From NCBI GenBank assembly GCA_017481945.1, contig JAFUOJ010000009.1:124001-188000 (forward strand): DNA of 64,000 nucleotides. The letters run 5' to 3'. The notes below the pieces were generated by a model, which had not been told where the DNA came from, ran no database searches, and saw nothing but the letters and a program-made list of their open reading frames with translations. This DNA is from Parabacteroides sp. (GTDB taxonomy: Bacteria > Bacteroidota > Bacteroidia > Bacteroidales > Tannerellaceae). The position numbers and the translations under genes were made by a program. This document shows positions 1 through 9,545 of the stretch, in pieces. How positions within the stretch are numbered: position 1 is the stretch's first letter; the number at the start of each line of letters is the position of its first letter.

Positions 1-1203
1 CGTAAGCAGCAACGATATTATGCAGGTGGAGGTCTTGCAATAGAACAAAATTTCGACTTATTAGGCGGTACATTCTATTTAGACACCGACTTGGATTATA
101 TGCGTTATTTTGGAGATCAAACATATAATCAATTCTCTTCTGTCCCTATTCGTATCGGATATCAACAGAATTTATTAGGATACAATGCCTTTAAATGGGA
201 ACGGAAAATCGAACCTTTGAAATATGAGAAAGTTAAAAAGCAGTTTTTATACAATGTCGAGGAAATGAGCGAGCAAGCTACCACTTATTTCTTCTCACTA
301 GCTATGGCACAAATGGAATATGACTTAGCCAAAGACAATGTAGCAACAACAGACACGCTCTATCGAACCGGGCAAGAACGACATAAAATAGCCTCTATCA
401 GTCAAGCTGATTTATTGACTCTCAAGTTAGACGCAGTCAATGCCCGTAATACATTAAAAAATAAAGAAATTGCTCTAAAACGTGCGATGTTTAATTTAGC
501 TTCTTATTTGAATTTTGATAAGAATACAGATATTCATTTGCGTCTACCCAGCCGTCCCCGTAACATGGAGATTTCCGTAGATAAAGCACTTGAATTAGCA
601 CGTTCTAATAATCCTACTTTTCTTGAATTACGTCAACAAGTTTTAGAAGCACAACAAAATGTAGATAAAACAAAAAAAGAGGCGATGTTCAATGCTCAAC
701 TAAATGCCAGCTTCGGATTCAACCAGGTAGCCGACAATTTGCAAAATGCTTATAAAAATCTACAACAACAAGAGATTGTCACTTTATCTATCTCAATCCC
801 ATTAGTTGACTGGGGAGTCCGAAAAGGGAAATATAATGTTGCTAAAAATAATTTACTCGTCACAGAAACCTCTGCCAAGCAACAAGAGCTGACCGTAGAA
901 GAGGACGTAATTATGACCGTAGGTGACTTTAATATTCAGCAAGCATTGATTGGAAGCGCTGAAGAAGCCGTTGATTTAGCCGAAATGGCCTATAGTGAGA
1001 CTAAACAACGTTTTATGATTGGGAAAGCTGATATCAACAGTTTAACCCTTTCTTTAAATCGTCAACAAGAAGCACAACGTAATTATATCTCAGCTTTACA
1101 AAACTATTGGTTAAGCTATTATAAAATCAGAAAGTTAACTCTGTTTGATTTTGAAACAGGTTTCTCTCTTTCTAATAAATTCGATTATAAAAACGGACTA
1201 TAA
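1..1203 (+). CDS. TolC-family outer membrane efflux channel (5' partial)
   Basis: Outer membrane factor of a tripartite RND efflux system; such proteins form a trimeric beta-barrel and alpha-tunnel that takes substrate from the inner-membrane pump across the envelope. The reading frame is open back to base 1, so the signal peptide and N-terminus lie outside the window and the first internal Met (base 91) is not the start. Visible features are long Gln/Asn/Ala-rich helices typical of OEP repeats, a conserved turn in the second repeat (LVDWGVRKGKY) and a C-terminal helix pair ending near FDFETGFS. The stop is 6 bp before the RND pump gene, so the two are co-transcribed; a membrane fusion protein gene probably lies upstream, outside the window. 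The family is clear; substrate unknown. Confidence 0.85.
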   Translation, partial: RKQQRYYAGGGLAIEQNFDLLGGTFYLDTDLDYMRYFGDQTYNQFSSVPIRIGYQQNLLGYNAFKWERKIEPLKYEKVKKQFLYNVEEMSEQATTYFFSLAMAQMEYDLAKDNVATTDTLYRTGQERHKIASISQADLLTLKLDAVNARNTLKNKEIALKRAMFNLASYLNFDKNTDIHLRLPSRPRNMEISVDKALELARSNNPTFLELRQQVLEAQQNVDKTKKEAMFNAQLNASFGFNQVADNLQNAYKNLQQQEIVTLSISIPLVDWGVRKGKYNVAKNNLLVTETSAKQQELTVEEDVIMTVGDFNIQQALIGSAEEAVDLAEMAYSETKQRFMIGKADINSLTLSLNRQQEAQRNYISALQNYWLSYYKIRKLTLFDFETGFSLSNKFDYKNGL

Positions 1204-1209
1204 TAAGAC

Positions 1210-4200
1210 ATGAGTACATCTCCTAAAATATCCTCTTTTACAATCATCGTCACATTTCTATGTCTGGCGTTGGCGGGGCTTGCTTTTGTTCCATTATTAC
1301 CTATTAAGCTATCCCCATCGCGAACATTACCTCGATTAACGATCAACTATAGTATGCCCGGGAACTCTGCCCGCGTCATAGAGATGGAAGTTACCTCTCG
1401 TTTAGAAGCAATGTTGGCACGAATCAAAGGGATCAAGGAGATTAACTCTACATCCTCTAATGGGAGTGGTCGTATTACACTTGAATTAGACAAACATACC
1501 AACGTAGATGCAGCTCGCTTCGAGGCCTCAACTATCATTCGTCAAACTTGGCCCAGTTTACCAGATGGATTAAGTTATCCAGTCTTAGAAATGAGTCGAC
1601 CAGATAATAAAGAGGCAAGACCATTCATGAGTTATACATTGAATGCAGCAGCTACCCCTATTTTTATTCAGAGATTTGCCGAAAATCAAATAAAACCTCA
1701 TTTGAGTAGTATCCCCGGTATCTATAGAATTGATATCAGTGGAGCTACTCCTATGGAGTGGCAATTAGAATATGATAGTAATCAGCTGTCAACACTTGGA
1801 ATTTCAGTTTCAGATATTCAAACAGCTATAAGCCAATACTACCAAAAAGAGTTTCTTGGGACAGGCAATGTAGAAACTCATATTATGTCAACTAATCGCC
1901 TAAATGAAAACAATCGAAAGCAATGGATACGATTGGCCCTCATTCCTGAAAGTGAGAAAGATGGTTTTGAACCTTCATTAATCACCGTTTCAAACAAAGA
2001 GGGGAAATTGATACGATTAGACCAATTATTGAAAGTAACTCGCCAAGAAGAGAGCCCCCAAAGTTACTACCGCATAAATGGACTAAATTCTATTTATCTT
2101 TCTATCCGTGCCGAAGAGACTGCGAACCAACTTGAATTGGCTAAACAAATAAAAAAAGAGATAACAGAGATTCAGGCCTCATTACCTGCAGGATATGAGA
2201 TACATACCAGTTATGACGCAACTGAATTTATTCAAGAAGAATTAGATAAGATTTATGTACGAACCGGACTGACGATATTGATCTTATTAATTTTTGTATT
2301 ACTGATTACACGAGAAATCAAGTATTTATTATTAATTATAATCAGTCTTTCAATCAATTTAGGTATTGCTGTGATCCTGTACTATTTGTTAGGTTTAGAA
2401 ATGCAGCTCTATTCTTTAGCAGGAATCACAATTTCTCTTAGTTTAGTGATTGACAATACTATCGTTATGACAGAGCACATCCGTAATCGTCATAATCGAA
2501 AAGCCATCTTATCTATTTTGGCAGCAACATTAACGACGATGGGAGCTTTGGTTATCATCTTTTTCTTAGATGAAAAAATCCGTTTAAATCTACAAGATTT
2601 TGCAGCGGTTGTCATCATAAATTTGGGTATATCATTGTTCATAGCCTTATTCCTTGTTCCTGCATTAATAGAGAAAATGAATTTGGAATGGAAAAAACAA
2701 TCTACAACTCCTAAGAGACAACTGATAAAAGGAGTTTGGCTAAAACAATTACAAGAAAAGGGAAAGCATTTTATAAAACGTTTTCCAGTATATTACAACA
2801 CTTATTACCAACATCAGATTAGATTTCTCTGTCGTTGGAAGAAGACAGCCTGCTTTATCCTATTATTAGCATTTGGTATTCCTGTTTTTTTATTACCAGA
2901 GAAAATTGAATACAATACCAGAGATAAGAAAAAAACATATACTGCTATAGATTCTTTATGGATTGACAACTATAATCAATTGATGTCCAACGAAACTTAC
3001 AAAGAAAAAATAAAGCCTATTATAGACAAAGCTTTAGGTGGAACATTGCGTCTATTCGTACAGAAAGTATATGAAGGCAGTTATTTCACTCAAAATGAAG
3101 AAACAGTCCTTTCTGTCAGTGCCTCTTTACCCAATGGTACTACACTGCCGCAGATGAATAATCTAATCAGTCGTATGGAAGCATATCTTAGTACATTCAA
3201 AGAGATACGTCAATTCCAAACAAATATTTATAGTGCTCGTCAAGCTGGGATTCGTATCTATTTCACCAAAGAAAGCGAACGAAGTGGCTTTCCTTACACG
3301 CTAAAAAGCAAGATTATCAGTAAAGCTTTGGAATTAGGAGGAGGTAGTTGGAACGTTTGGGGATTACAAGATCAAGGATTTAGTAATGACGTACGAGAAG
3401 GAGCCGGTTCTTTCCGTATTGAAATGTATGGCTATAACTATGATGAATTGTATGATTGGGCAGAGAAGTTGAAAGCAAAACTACTCACTTATCGTCGTAT
3501 CAAAGAGGTTTTAATAAACTCAGAGTTTTCATGGTGGAAGGATGATTATCAAGAATTCTATTTCAACTTGAATAAAGCTCGTATGGCTCAAGAGAATATA
3601 CTGCCTATTGAGTTGTTTGCCGCTTTAGATCCCGTTTTTGAGAAAGACCTATATACAGGTACTATTGTCGTCAACGATGAGACAGAAAAACTAAAACTAT
3701 CATCTCGCCAGTCAAAAGAATACGATATTTGGCAAATGCAATATGTTCCTCAAAATATAAAAGATAAACTTTATAAATTATCAGAGTTAGCTTCTGTAGA
3801 AAAGGGACAAATGCCTCAAAAAGTAGCCAAAGTGAATCAACAATATCGACTTTGTCTACAGTACGAATATATTGGAGCTTCCAACCAAGGGAATAAAATA
3901 CAAGAAAAAATATTAGAAGAGTTTAATGCTTCGCTTCCTATGGGATATACGGCAAGATCCAGTAGTTCCTATTGGTATTGGAATAAAAAAGATAATAAGC
4001 AGTATCTATTGTTATTACTTATTATTGTTATAATATTCTTTACCACCAGTATTTTATTCAACTCATTAAAACAACCTTTGGCTGTCATATTCGTTATACC
4101 CATATCTTATATAGGAGTCTTCCTTACGTTTTATTGGTTTAAACTCAATTTTGACCAAGGAGGTTTTGCGTCATTTGTTTTACTTTGTGGTATCACTGTA

Positions 4201-4491
4201 AATGCCAGCATTTATATCCTAAATGAATATAATCAGATACTCCAACGTAAACCTTTAATGTCTCCATATAGGGCTTACTTAAAAGCTTGGAATGCTAAAA
4301 TAATTCCGATTTTCCTAACGGTTGTTTCTACCATTTTAGGGTTTATTCCATTCATGTTAGGTCCGGACAAGGAAGCCTTCTGGTTCCCTTTAGCTGCAGG
4401 TACAATTGGAGGACTCATCATGTCAATTTTAGGTATTTTTTTATATCTACCGATTTTCACTTTGAAAAAAGAGAATCGTATAAAAAACTGA
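1210..4491 (+). CDS. RND family efflux permease (AcrB/MMPL superfamily)
   Basis: Inner-membrane proton-driven pump of 1093 aa, the length usual for HAE/HME RND transporters. It shows the expected plan: TM1 at about residues 8-28, a large periplasmic loop, TM2-6 at about 350-485, TM7 at about 550-570, a second periplasmic loop, and TM8-12 at about 925-1085. The TM4 relay motif of AcrB (two adjacent Asp) reads VIDNTIV here, with only Asp415 kept and Asn416 in the second place. The TM10 Lys of AcrB is replaced in GITVNASIY (Val997-Asn998). A single-Asp relay also occurs in HME (metal) pumps, so the protein need not be inactive. It follows the TolC-like gene by 6 bp. Substrate cannot be told from sequence; drug, bile salt, fatty acid or metal are all possible. 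Confidence 0.88.
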   Translation: MSTSPKISSFTIIVTFLCLALAGLAFVPLLPIKLSPSRTLPRLTINYSMPGNSARVIEMEVTSRLEAMLARIKGIKEINSTSSNGSGRITLELDKHTNVDAARFEASTIIRQTWPSLPDGLSYPVLEMSRPDNKEARPFMSYTLNAAATPIFIQRFAENQIKPHLSSIPGIYRIDISGATPMEWQLEYDSNQLSTLGISVSDIQTAISQYYQKEFLGTGNVETHIMSTNRLNENNRKQWIRLALIPESEKDGFEPSLITVSNKEGKLIRLDQLLKVTRQEESPQSYYRINGLNSIYLSIRAEETANQLELAKQIKKEITEIQASLPAGYEIHTSYDATEFIQEELDKIYVRTGLTILILLIFVLLITREIKYLLLIIISLSINLGIAVILYYLLGLEMQLYSLAGITISLSLVIDNTIVMTEHIRNRHNRKAILSILAATLTTMGALVIIFFLDEKIRLNLQDFAAVVIINLGISLFIALFLVPALIEKMNLEWKKQSTTPKRQLIKGVWLKQLQEKGKHFIKRFPVYYNTYYQHQIRFLCRWKKTACFILLLAFGIPVFLLPEKIEYNTRDKKKTYTAIDSLWIDNYNQLMSNETYKEKIKPIIDKALGGTLRLFVQKVYEGSYFTQNEETVLSVSASLPNGTTLPQMNNLISRMEAYLSTFKEIRQFQTNIYSARQAGIRIYFTKESERSGFPYTLKSKIISKALELGGGSWNVWGLQDQGFSNDVREGAGSFRIEMYGYNYDELYDWAEKLKAKLLTYRRIKEVLINSEFSWWKDDYQEFYFNLNKARMAQENILPIELFAALDPVFEKDLYTGTIVVNDETEKLKLSSRQSKEYDIWQMQYVPQNIKDKLYKLSELASVEKGQMPQKVAKVNQQYRLCLQYEYIGASNQGNKIQEKILEEFNASLPMGYTARSSSSYWYWNKKDNKQYLLLLLIIVIIFFTTSILFNSLKQPLAVIFVIPISYIGVFLTFYWFKLNFDQGGFASFVLLCGITVNASIYILNEYNQILQRKPLMSPYRAYLKAWNAKIIPIFLTVVSTILGFIPFMLGPDKEAFWFPLAAGTIGGLIMSILGIFLYLPIFTLKKENRIKN

Positions 4492-4774
4492 TTGTAAATA
4501 TATTAAATATTCAATTTAACAACAATTTGGAAAACTACTTAATTTATTGTCAATAAAATGTCAGATCTTTTCCTTCTGTACGAACAAAGATCCAACTATC
4601 TTTGGGCCGGTCAATAAAACAGTTTAAGTATGTTGAATTGTTTTATTGGCCAAACTGGTACTCAGGCTCATTTTAAACCTCGAAAATCTTATTGCTATTG
4701 TCTCTTTTATTAAGAATACAATAACAACTCTTGCCTTTTTGCCAATTTAATTTACTTATTAATTCATAGAAGAG
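4492..4774. other. Intergenic region with G-U rich hairpin
   Basis: This 283-bp AT-rich gap between the RND pump and the next gene holds no credible ORF. Its main feature is a 16-bp stem (4609-4624 with 4636-4651) with an 11-nt loop, fully paired if two G-U wobbles are allowed. It has no T-run after it, so it is not a typical intrinsic terminator. It may protect the 3' end of the efflux mRNA or act in the leader of the next gene. I find no clear TAnnTTTG promoter. Confidence 0.45.
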
Positions 4775-5920
4775 ATGAAAAGCTCATTTTTTTGTTTAAG
4801 CCTCTATTTTTTAGCGGCAAGTGGAATGTTATTATTACTCACTATTTTCATTCCCAGTGTAGAATCAATGCCCAATAGTAAATTTGGTCCATTTGATTGG
4901 TTTCATTTTACCTCCATGCTATTTGCTATTGGAGTTTTATTAACGATGCCAACAACCCGTTTTAAATTCCTATTACCAGATATAATCCTACTTCTTTTGT
5001 TTGGTATAGTTTTATATCAATATCAAACAAATTCTCTATTTAGTTCCGAACAATTTCTATTTGTTTCTCAACTCATTGTTTTGTGGTTTATGTTAAGAGC
5101 CACTTTGCAAAATCAGAAAGAATTCCGAATATTTTTTATAGTCTGTCTTTTATATACCAGTTTGTATCCAACATTAGGAAAGATTTGCCATATAAATGAC
5201 GCCATTCCAGACAATCCCACTCAAAAGTTAGTCAATGGCAGTTTACAACCTACTCTATTATTAGAATATATTGCAATCGTACTTCCTCTATGCTTAGACT
5301 CGCTCCTACACAGTTTAAACTGTACCAAACTTTCTTTTAAAGATCCTCGTACTCCTTTTTTCTACTTATCCAGTTTGGCAGTTCTAAATACCATTATAAC
5401 TCTATTTTCAGAAATAAACTATTTCATCTGTTTTACTGCTTTAGTTTCAGCGTTTGGAATTTATAATTTAAGAGTAATTTCCCAAAGAAAGACTTCTGAT
5501 AAAATGAAACATTATTACAAAGCTTTTTTCTTTTCACTTATCTTCTTATTCTCCCTCTTTATATTATATCCCTCAATAAATCTGCATAATGATCAAAATG
5601 AATATGTATTAATCAACACTTATTTAGGGACACCAGGACTACTCCTATTCTCTGCTTGGTTAATAACATCTATCTACTACGGTATCAAACACCGACAAAT
5701 AGGAGTCGCCGTCAGTCTTTTAACATTCAGTATTTTGCTTACCCATTCCCCTTTACTACAAGAGCCGGCTTATGAGATTTTACTTCTATTTTTATCTACA
5801 ATATGTATCACCAATCCTCGTAAAGAAGAAAGCGGATTAAACAGTATCCCTTACATCGGTATTTTATCTGCGATTCTATCCTGTTTCTTATTTTATGGCC
5901 AGTTCCAATTTTCTTTCTGA
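4775..5920 (+). CDS. polytopic inner-membrane protein, O-antigen-ligase-like at best
   Basis: A 381-aa protein made almost wholly of hydrophobic segments, about 11-12 predicted transmembrane helices (first at about residues 5-27, others near 43-60, 65-83, 92-110, 160-178, 247-267, 284-303 and 360-378). I do not recognise it firmly. The number of helices and a central stretch where an N-G-S-L-Q-P segment precedes a hydrophobic helix ending in LPLCLDSLL recall the O-antigen ligase/polymerase (Wzy_C) superfamily, but the large periplasmic loop and charged motifs of that family are not evident. It stands alone: 283 bp from the efflux operon and 309 bp before carB, with its own start at ATG 4775. 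Lipid-linked glycan handling is only a guess from topology. Confidence 0.6.
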   Translation: MKSSFFCLSLYFLAASGMLLLLTIFIPSVESMPNSKFGPFDWFHFTSMLFAIGVLLTMPTTRFKFLLPDIILLLLFGIVLYQYQTNSLFSSEQFLFVSQLIVLWFMLRATLQNQKEFRIFFIVCLLYTSLYPTLGKICHINDAIPDNPTQKLVNGSLQPTLLLEYIAIVLPLCLDSLLHSLNCTKLSFKDPRTPFFYLSSLAVLNTIITLFSEINYFICFTALVSAFGIYNLRVISQRKTSDKMKHYYKAFFFSLIFLFSLFILYPSINLHNDQNEYVLINTYLGTPGLLLFSAWLITSIYYGIKHRQIGVAVSLLTFSILLTHSPLLQEPAYEILLLFLSTICITNPRKEESGLNSIPYIGILSAILSCFLFYGQFQFSF

Positions 5921-5979
5921 CCCATTCAATAAACAGAAATTCAAAGAGAAAACAAAAGCGAAATTCTTTTAATATTAGG

Positions 5980-6011
5980 CTTGTACGTTTAAAATATAAG
6001 CCTTATCTTTG
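5980..6011 (+). promoter_or_regulatory. consensus Bacteroidetes promoter for the carB leader
   Basis: A -7 box TATCTTTG (6004-6011) matches TAnnTTTG exactly, and cTTG at 5980-5983 lies 20 nt upstream in the -33 place. A ggctt/aagcc inverted repeat (5978-5982 with 5998-6002) spans the spacer and could be an operator. Predicted transcription start is about 6018, giving a leader of about 210 nt before carB. Confidence 0.65.
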
Positions 6012-6035
6012 TCGAAATTTTGAAAATGAGGTTTT

Positions 6036-6140
6036 ATGGCAAAGAAAATACATAAAGAAAATTCAATGCTTTTTTCCGATTATACGTCGGAGAAGGGAAC
6101 TCATTTTTTAATTTTTCCAGATTGTAATTTGGTTATATAG
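6036..6140 (+). CDS. 34-aa leader peptide upstream of carB
   Basis: A 34-codon ORF starts at ATG 6036, about 18 nt after the predicted transcription start, and ends at TAG 6138-6140, one base before an intrinsic terminator stem. The peptide starts MAKKIHKENSMLF and ends FPDCNLVI. It resembles no protein I know. Its place between a consensus promoter and a terminator, followed by carB, is that of an attenuator leader peptide, as in E. coli pyrBI where ribosome position near a terminator senses UTP. A short stem-loop (tccga at 6075-6079 with tcgga at 6087-6091) lies inside the ORF. Alternatively the unit is an independent small mRNA or sRNA. Whether the ORF is translated is inferred. Confidence 0.45.
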   Translation: MAKKIHKENSMLFSDYTSEKGTHFLIFPDCNLVI

Positions 6141-6141
6141 G

Positions 6142-6175
6142 ATGCGTTAGTTACTTTTACTAACGCATTTTTTTT
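6142..6175 (+). terminator. intrinsic terminator / candidate attenuator before carB
   Basis: A perfect 10-bp stem (6142-6151 with 6159-6168), 7-nt loop, then eight T residues (6168-6175). It lies 54 bp before the carB start, downstream of the leader promoter. I find no full consensus promoter between it and carB (only a near-match at 6212-6219, very close to the start codon), so carB transcription probably has to read through it. Confidence 0.8.
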
Positions 6176-6229
6176 GTATTTTACAGTCATTAAAACAAAT
6201 ATAACATTCTATAAAATTGATAAATTACT

Positions 6230-9200
6230 ATGTCAAAAAGTGGTATCAAAAAGGTAATTGTTCTGGGCTCAGGAGCCCTAAAAATTGGACAAGCTGGAGA
6301 GTTTGACTATTCTGGTTCCCAAGCATTAAAAGCGCTGAGAGAAGAAGGGATCAGCACTGTATTGATTAATCCCAATATTGCAACTATCCAAACATCAGAA
6401 GGTGTTGCAGATAAAGTTTACTTCTTACCGATTACTCCTTATTTTGTAGAAGAAGTAATCAAGAAAGAGCAACCAGATGGTATTCTATTGGCTTTCGGAG
6501 GCCAGACAGCCTTGAACTGCGGTACAGAACTTTATACCAGTGGTACTTTAGCTAAATATGGCGTACAAGTATTAGGTACATCCGTAGAAGCTATCATGTA
6601 CACAGAAGACCGTGACCTTTTTGTAAAGAAACTTGATGAGATAGAAGTAAAAACTCCCGTCAGCCATGCTGTTGAAAACATGGAAGACGCAATCAAGGCA
6701 GCAAATGAAATCGGCTATCCAATCATGATTCGTTCTGCATACGCATTAGGAGGTATGGGTAGTGGTATCTGCCAAAATGAAACTGAATTACGTACATTAG
6801 CTGAAAGCGCATTCGCTTACGCTCCACAGATTTTGGTAGAAGAATCATTGAAAGGATGGAAAGAAATTGAATTTGAAGTAATCCGCGATAAGAACGACCA
6901 CTGCTTCACAGTTGTAAGCATGGAAAACGTAGACCCACTGGGCGTACATACAGGTGAAAGTATCGTAGTCGCTCCAACCTGTTCTTTGACAGAAAAAGAG
7001 CTTACTTTATTACAAGAACTTTCTATCAAAACAATCCGCCATTTAGGTATCGTTGGTGAATGTAACATTCAATATGCTTTCAATTCTGCCACTTGTGACT
7101 ATCGCGTAATTGAAGTAAATGCTCGTTTGAGCCGTTCTTCTGCATTAGCTTCTAAAGCAAGTGGATACCCATTGGCATTCGTTGCAGCCAAGTTGGCTTT
7201 AGGCTACAGCCTTGACCAAATTGGAGAAATGGGAACTCCTAATTCTGCTTACAAAGCTCCAGATGTAGATTACATGATTGTAAAAATCCCGCGTTGGGAC
7301 TTAACTAAATTCGTAGGTGTAAGTCGCCAAATCGGTTCAAGCATGAAGTCTGTCGGTGAAATCATGTCTATCGGTAAGAGCTTTGAAGAAATCATGCAGA
7401 AAGGTTTACGTATGATCGGACAGGGCATGCACGGTTTTGTTGGAAACAACGATGTTGAATTTGAAAACTTAGACGATGCTTTAGCCAATCCGACCGACCT
7501 TCGTATTTTCGCTATTGCAAAAGCGTTAGAAAAAGGATATACAGTTGATCGTATCCACGAATTATCAAAAATCACACCGTGGTTCCTTGAAAAACTGAAA
7601 AATATCGTTGATTACACAAAAGTATTATCTTCATATAATCTGATTGAAGATCTTCCAGAAGAGGTATTGAGAGAGGCAAAACGTTTAGGTTTCTCTGACT
7701 TCCAAATCGCTCGATATGTAGAAAATCCAAAAGCAAACATGGAGAAAGAAAACATCCGTGTTCGCAACCAGCGTAAGAAGTTAGGTGTATTGCCGACCGT
7801 AAAACGTATTAACACCATCGCTTCTGAACATCCTGAATTGACTAACTACTTGTACATGACTTATGACGGTAGCCAGCACGATATTACCTATTATCCAAAC
7901 GAAAAGAATGTGATCATTTTAGGTTCTGGTGCTTACCGAATCGGCTCTTCTGTAGAATTTGACTGGTGTTCTGTTAATGCAGCTCAGACAGCTCGCAAAT
8001 TGGGATACAAATCCATCATGATCAACTACAATCCGGAAACCGTTTCTACAGACTATGACATGTGCGACCGTTTGTATTTCGATGAACTTTCATTCGAACG
8101 TGTTCTTGACGTAATTGACTTAGAATTACCGAAAGGTGTAGTTGTCTCTGTAGGTGGTCAGATTCCAAACAATTTGGCGATGAAGTTATACCGTCAGAAT
8201 GTACCGGTATTAGGAACCTCTCCTCTATCTATCGACCGTGCAGAAAATCGTCATAAATTCTCTGCAATGTTGGATACATTAGATATTGACCAACCTCGTT
8301 GGGCTGAGCTTACCAGCATGGAAGAAATTGATGATTTCATCGAAAAAGTGGGATTCCCAATTTTGATTCGTCCATCTTACGTATTGTCTGGTGCAGCTAT
8401 GAACGTATGTCATACCAAAGAACAAATGATTGAGTTCTTAGATTTGGCAGCTAAAGTATCTAAAGAATATCCGGTAGTTGTTTCTGAATTCTTACAAGGT
8501 GCAAAAGAAATTGAATTTGACGCTGTAGCCATGAATGGTGAAGTGGTTGAATACGCCATTTCTGAACACATTGAGTTTGCCGGTGTACACTCAGGTGACG
8601 CTACTTTGGTATTCCCTGCTCAGAAGATCTATTTCGAAACAGCTCGTCGTATCAAGAAAGTAAGTAAGAAGATCGCAAAAGAATTAAATATCAGCGGTCC
8701 ATTCAATATTCAGTTCTTAGCAAAGAATAATGACGTAAAAGTAATCGAATGTAACTTGCGTGCTTCACGTAGTTTCCCATTCGTTTCTAAAGTATTGAAA
8801 CGTAACTTCATCGAAACTGCTACTCGCATTATGTTGGACGCTCCTTATACAAAACCGGATAAGAGCGCATTCGACATCGATTGGATTGGCGTTAAGGCTT
8901 CTCAATTCTCATTTGCTCGCTTACACAAAGCAGACCCGGTTTTGGGTGTAGACATGAGTTCTACGGGTGAAGTAGGTTGTATCGGTGATGACTTCAACGA
9001 AGCTCTTCTTTCTGCTATGATTGCCGTTGGTAACCGAATTCCTCAAAAGAATGTATTGGTTTCATCAGGAGCCGCTAAGAGTAAAGCTGAATTATTGGAA
9101 CCTTGTTCTTTATTAAAAGCAAAAGGATACAATATCTACGGTACAGTTGGAACCGCTAAATTCTTAAACGAAAACGGAATCCCAGCAACTACTGTTTACT

Positions 9201-9448
9201 GGCCTGATGAAAACGGCGATTTGGATATTATGGATATGTTCAGCAAACACGTATTTGAATTGGTAGTGAATATTCCGAAGGATCACAGTAAACGTGAATT
9301 AACAAACGGTTATAAGATTCGTCGTGCGGCTATCGACCATAATATTCCGTTGATCACCAACGCTCGTTTGGCAAGTGCATTTATCAGTGCATTCTGTAAT
9401 ATGTCTGAAGCTGACATCCAGATTAAGAGCTGGCAAGAGTACAAATAA
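6230..9448 (+). CDS. carB: carbamoyl-phosphate synthase large subunit
   Basis: Makes carbamoyl phosphate from bicarbonate, ammonia (from the CarA glutaminase) and two ATP, for pyrimidines and arginine. At 1072 aa it has the full bacterial length. It shows the tandem architecture: first ATP-grasp half (about 1-400, N-terminal VIVLGSGALKIGQAGEFDYS), an oligomerisation region (about 400-550), a second ATP-grasp half starting again at NVIILGSGAYRIGSSVEFD (near 563) and a C-terminal MGS-like allosteric domain (about 940-1072) where UMP or ornithine act in E. coli. The ATP-grasp metal-binding EVNARLSRS and ECNLRASRS motifs are present. carA is not adjacent in this window. Upstream there is a leader ORF and terminator that suggest attenuation; a terminator follows. 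Confidence 0.98.
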   Translation: MSKSGIKKVIVLGSGALKIGQAGEFDYSGSQALKALREEGISTVLINPNIATIQTSEGVADKVYFLPITPYFVEEVIKKEQPDGILLAFGGQTALNCGTELYTSGTLAKYGVQVLGTSVEAIMYTEDRDLFVKKLDEIEVKTPVSHAVENMEDAIKAANEIGYPIMIRSAYALGGMGSGICQNETELRTLAESAFAYAPQILVEESLKGWKEIEFEVIRDKNDHCFTVVSMENVDPLGVHTGESIVVAPTCSLTEKELTLLQELSIKTIRHLGIVGECNIQYAFNSATCDYRVIEVNARLSRSSALASKASGYPLAFVAAKLALGYSLDQIGEMGTPNSAYKAPDVDYMIVKIPRWDLTKFVGVSRQIGSSMKSVGEIMSIGKSFEEIMQKGLRMIGQGMHGFVGNNDVEFENLDDALANPTDLRIFAIAKALEKGYTVDRIHELSKITPWFLEKLKNIVDYTKVLSSYNLIEDLPEEVLREAKRLGFSDFQIARYVENPKANMEKENIRVRNQRKKLGVLPTVKRINTIASEHPELTNYLYMTYDGSQHDITYYPNEKNVIILGSGAYRIGSSVEFDWCSVNAAQTARKLGYKSIMINYNPETVSTDYDMCDRLYFDELSFERVLDVIDLELPKGVVVSVGGQIPNNLAMKLYRQNVPVLGTSPLSIDRAENRHKFSAMLDTLDIDQPRWAELTSMEEIDDFIEKVGFPILIRPSYVLSGAAMNVCHTKEQMIEFLDLAAKVSKEYPVVVSEFLQGAKEIEFDAVAMNGEVVEYAISEHIEFAGVHSGDATLVFPAQKIYFETARRIKKVSKKIAKELNISGPFNIQFLAKNNDVKVIECNLRASRSFPFVSKVLKRNFIETATRIMLDAPYTKPDKSAFDIDWIGVKASQFSFARLHKADPVLGVDMSSTGEVGCIGDDFNEALLSAMIAVGNRIPQKNVLVSSGAAKSKAELLEPCSLLKAKGYNIYGTVGTAKFLNENGIPATTVYWPDENGDLDIMDMFSKHVFELVVNIPKDHSKRELTNGYKIRRAAIDHNIPLITNARLASAFISAFCNMSEADIQIKSWQEYK

Positions 9449-9479
9449 TAAGGAATTTACATTATATTTGTAGCCAAGA

Positions 9480-9519
9480 AAGGCACGGATTACCCACGTG
9501 TAATTCGTGCCTTCTTTTT
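9480..9519 (+). terminator. terminator after carB
   Basis: A 14-bp stem (9480-9493 with 9500-9513, one G-U pair), 6-nt loop ccacgt, followed by cttcttttt. A TATATTTG box (9463-9470) lies just upstream, so a transcript starting there would carry the hairpin in its leader ahead of the next gene; no -33 box supports this, and termination of carB is the simpler reading. Confidence 0.75.
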
Positions 9520-9545
9520 ATCGAAAAATCTAAATTCTCAATACA

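Noticed and set aside
6212..6219. Separate carB promoter TAAAATTG
   Set aside because: One mismatch to the -7 consensus, no -33 box, and the start would fall only a few bases before the ATG.
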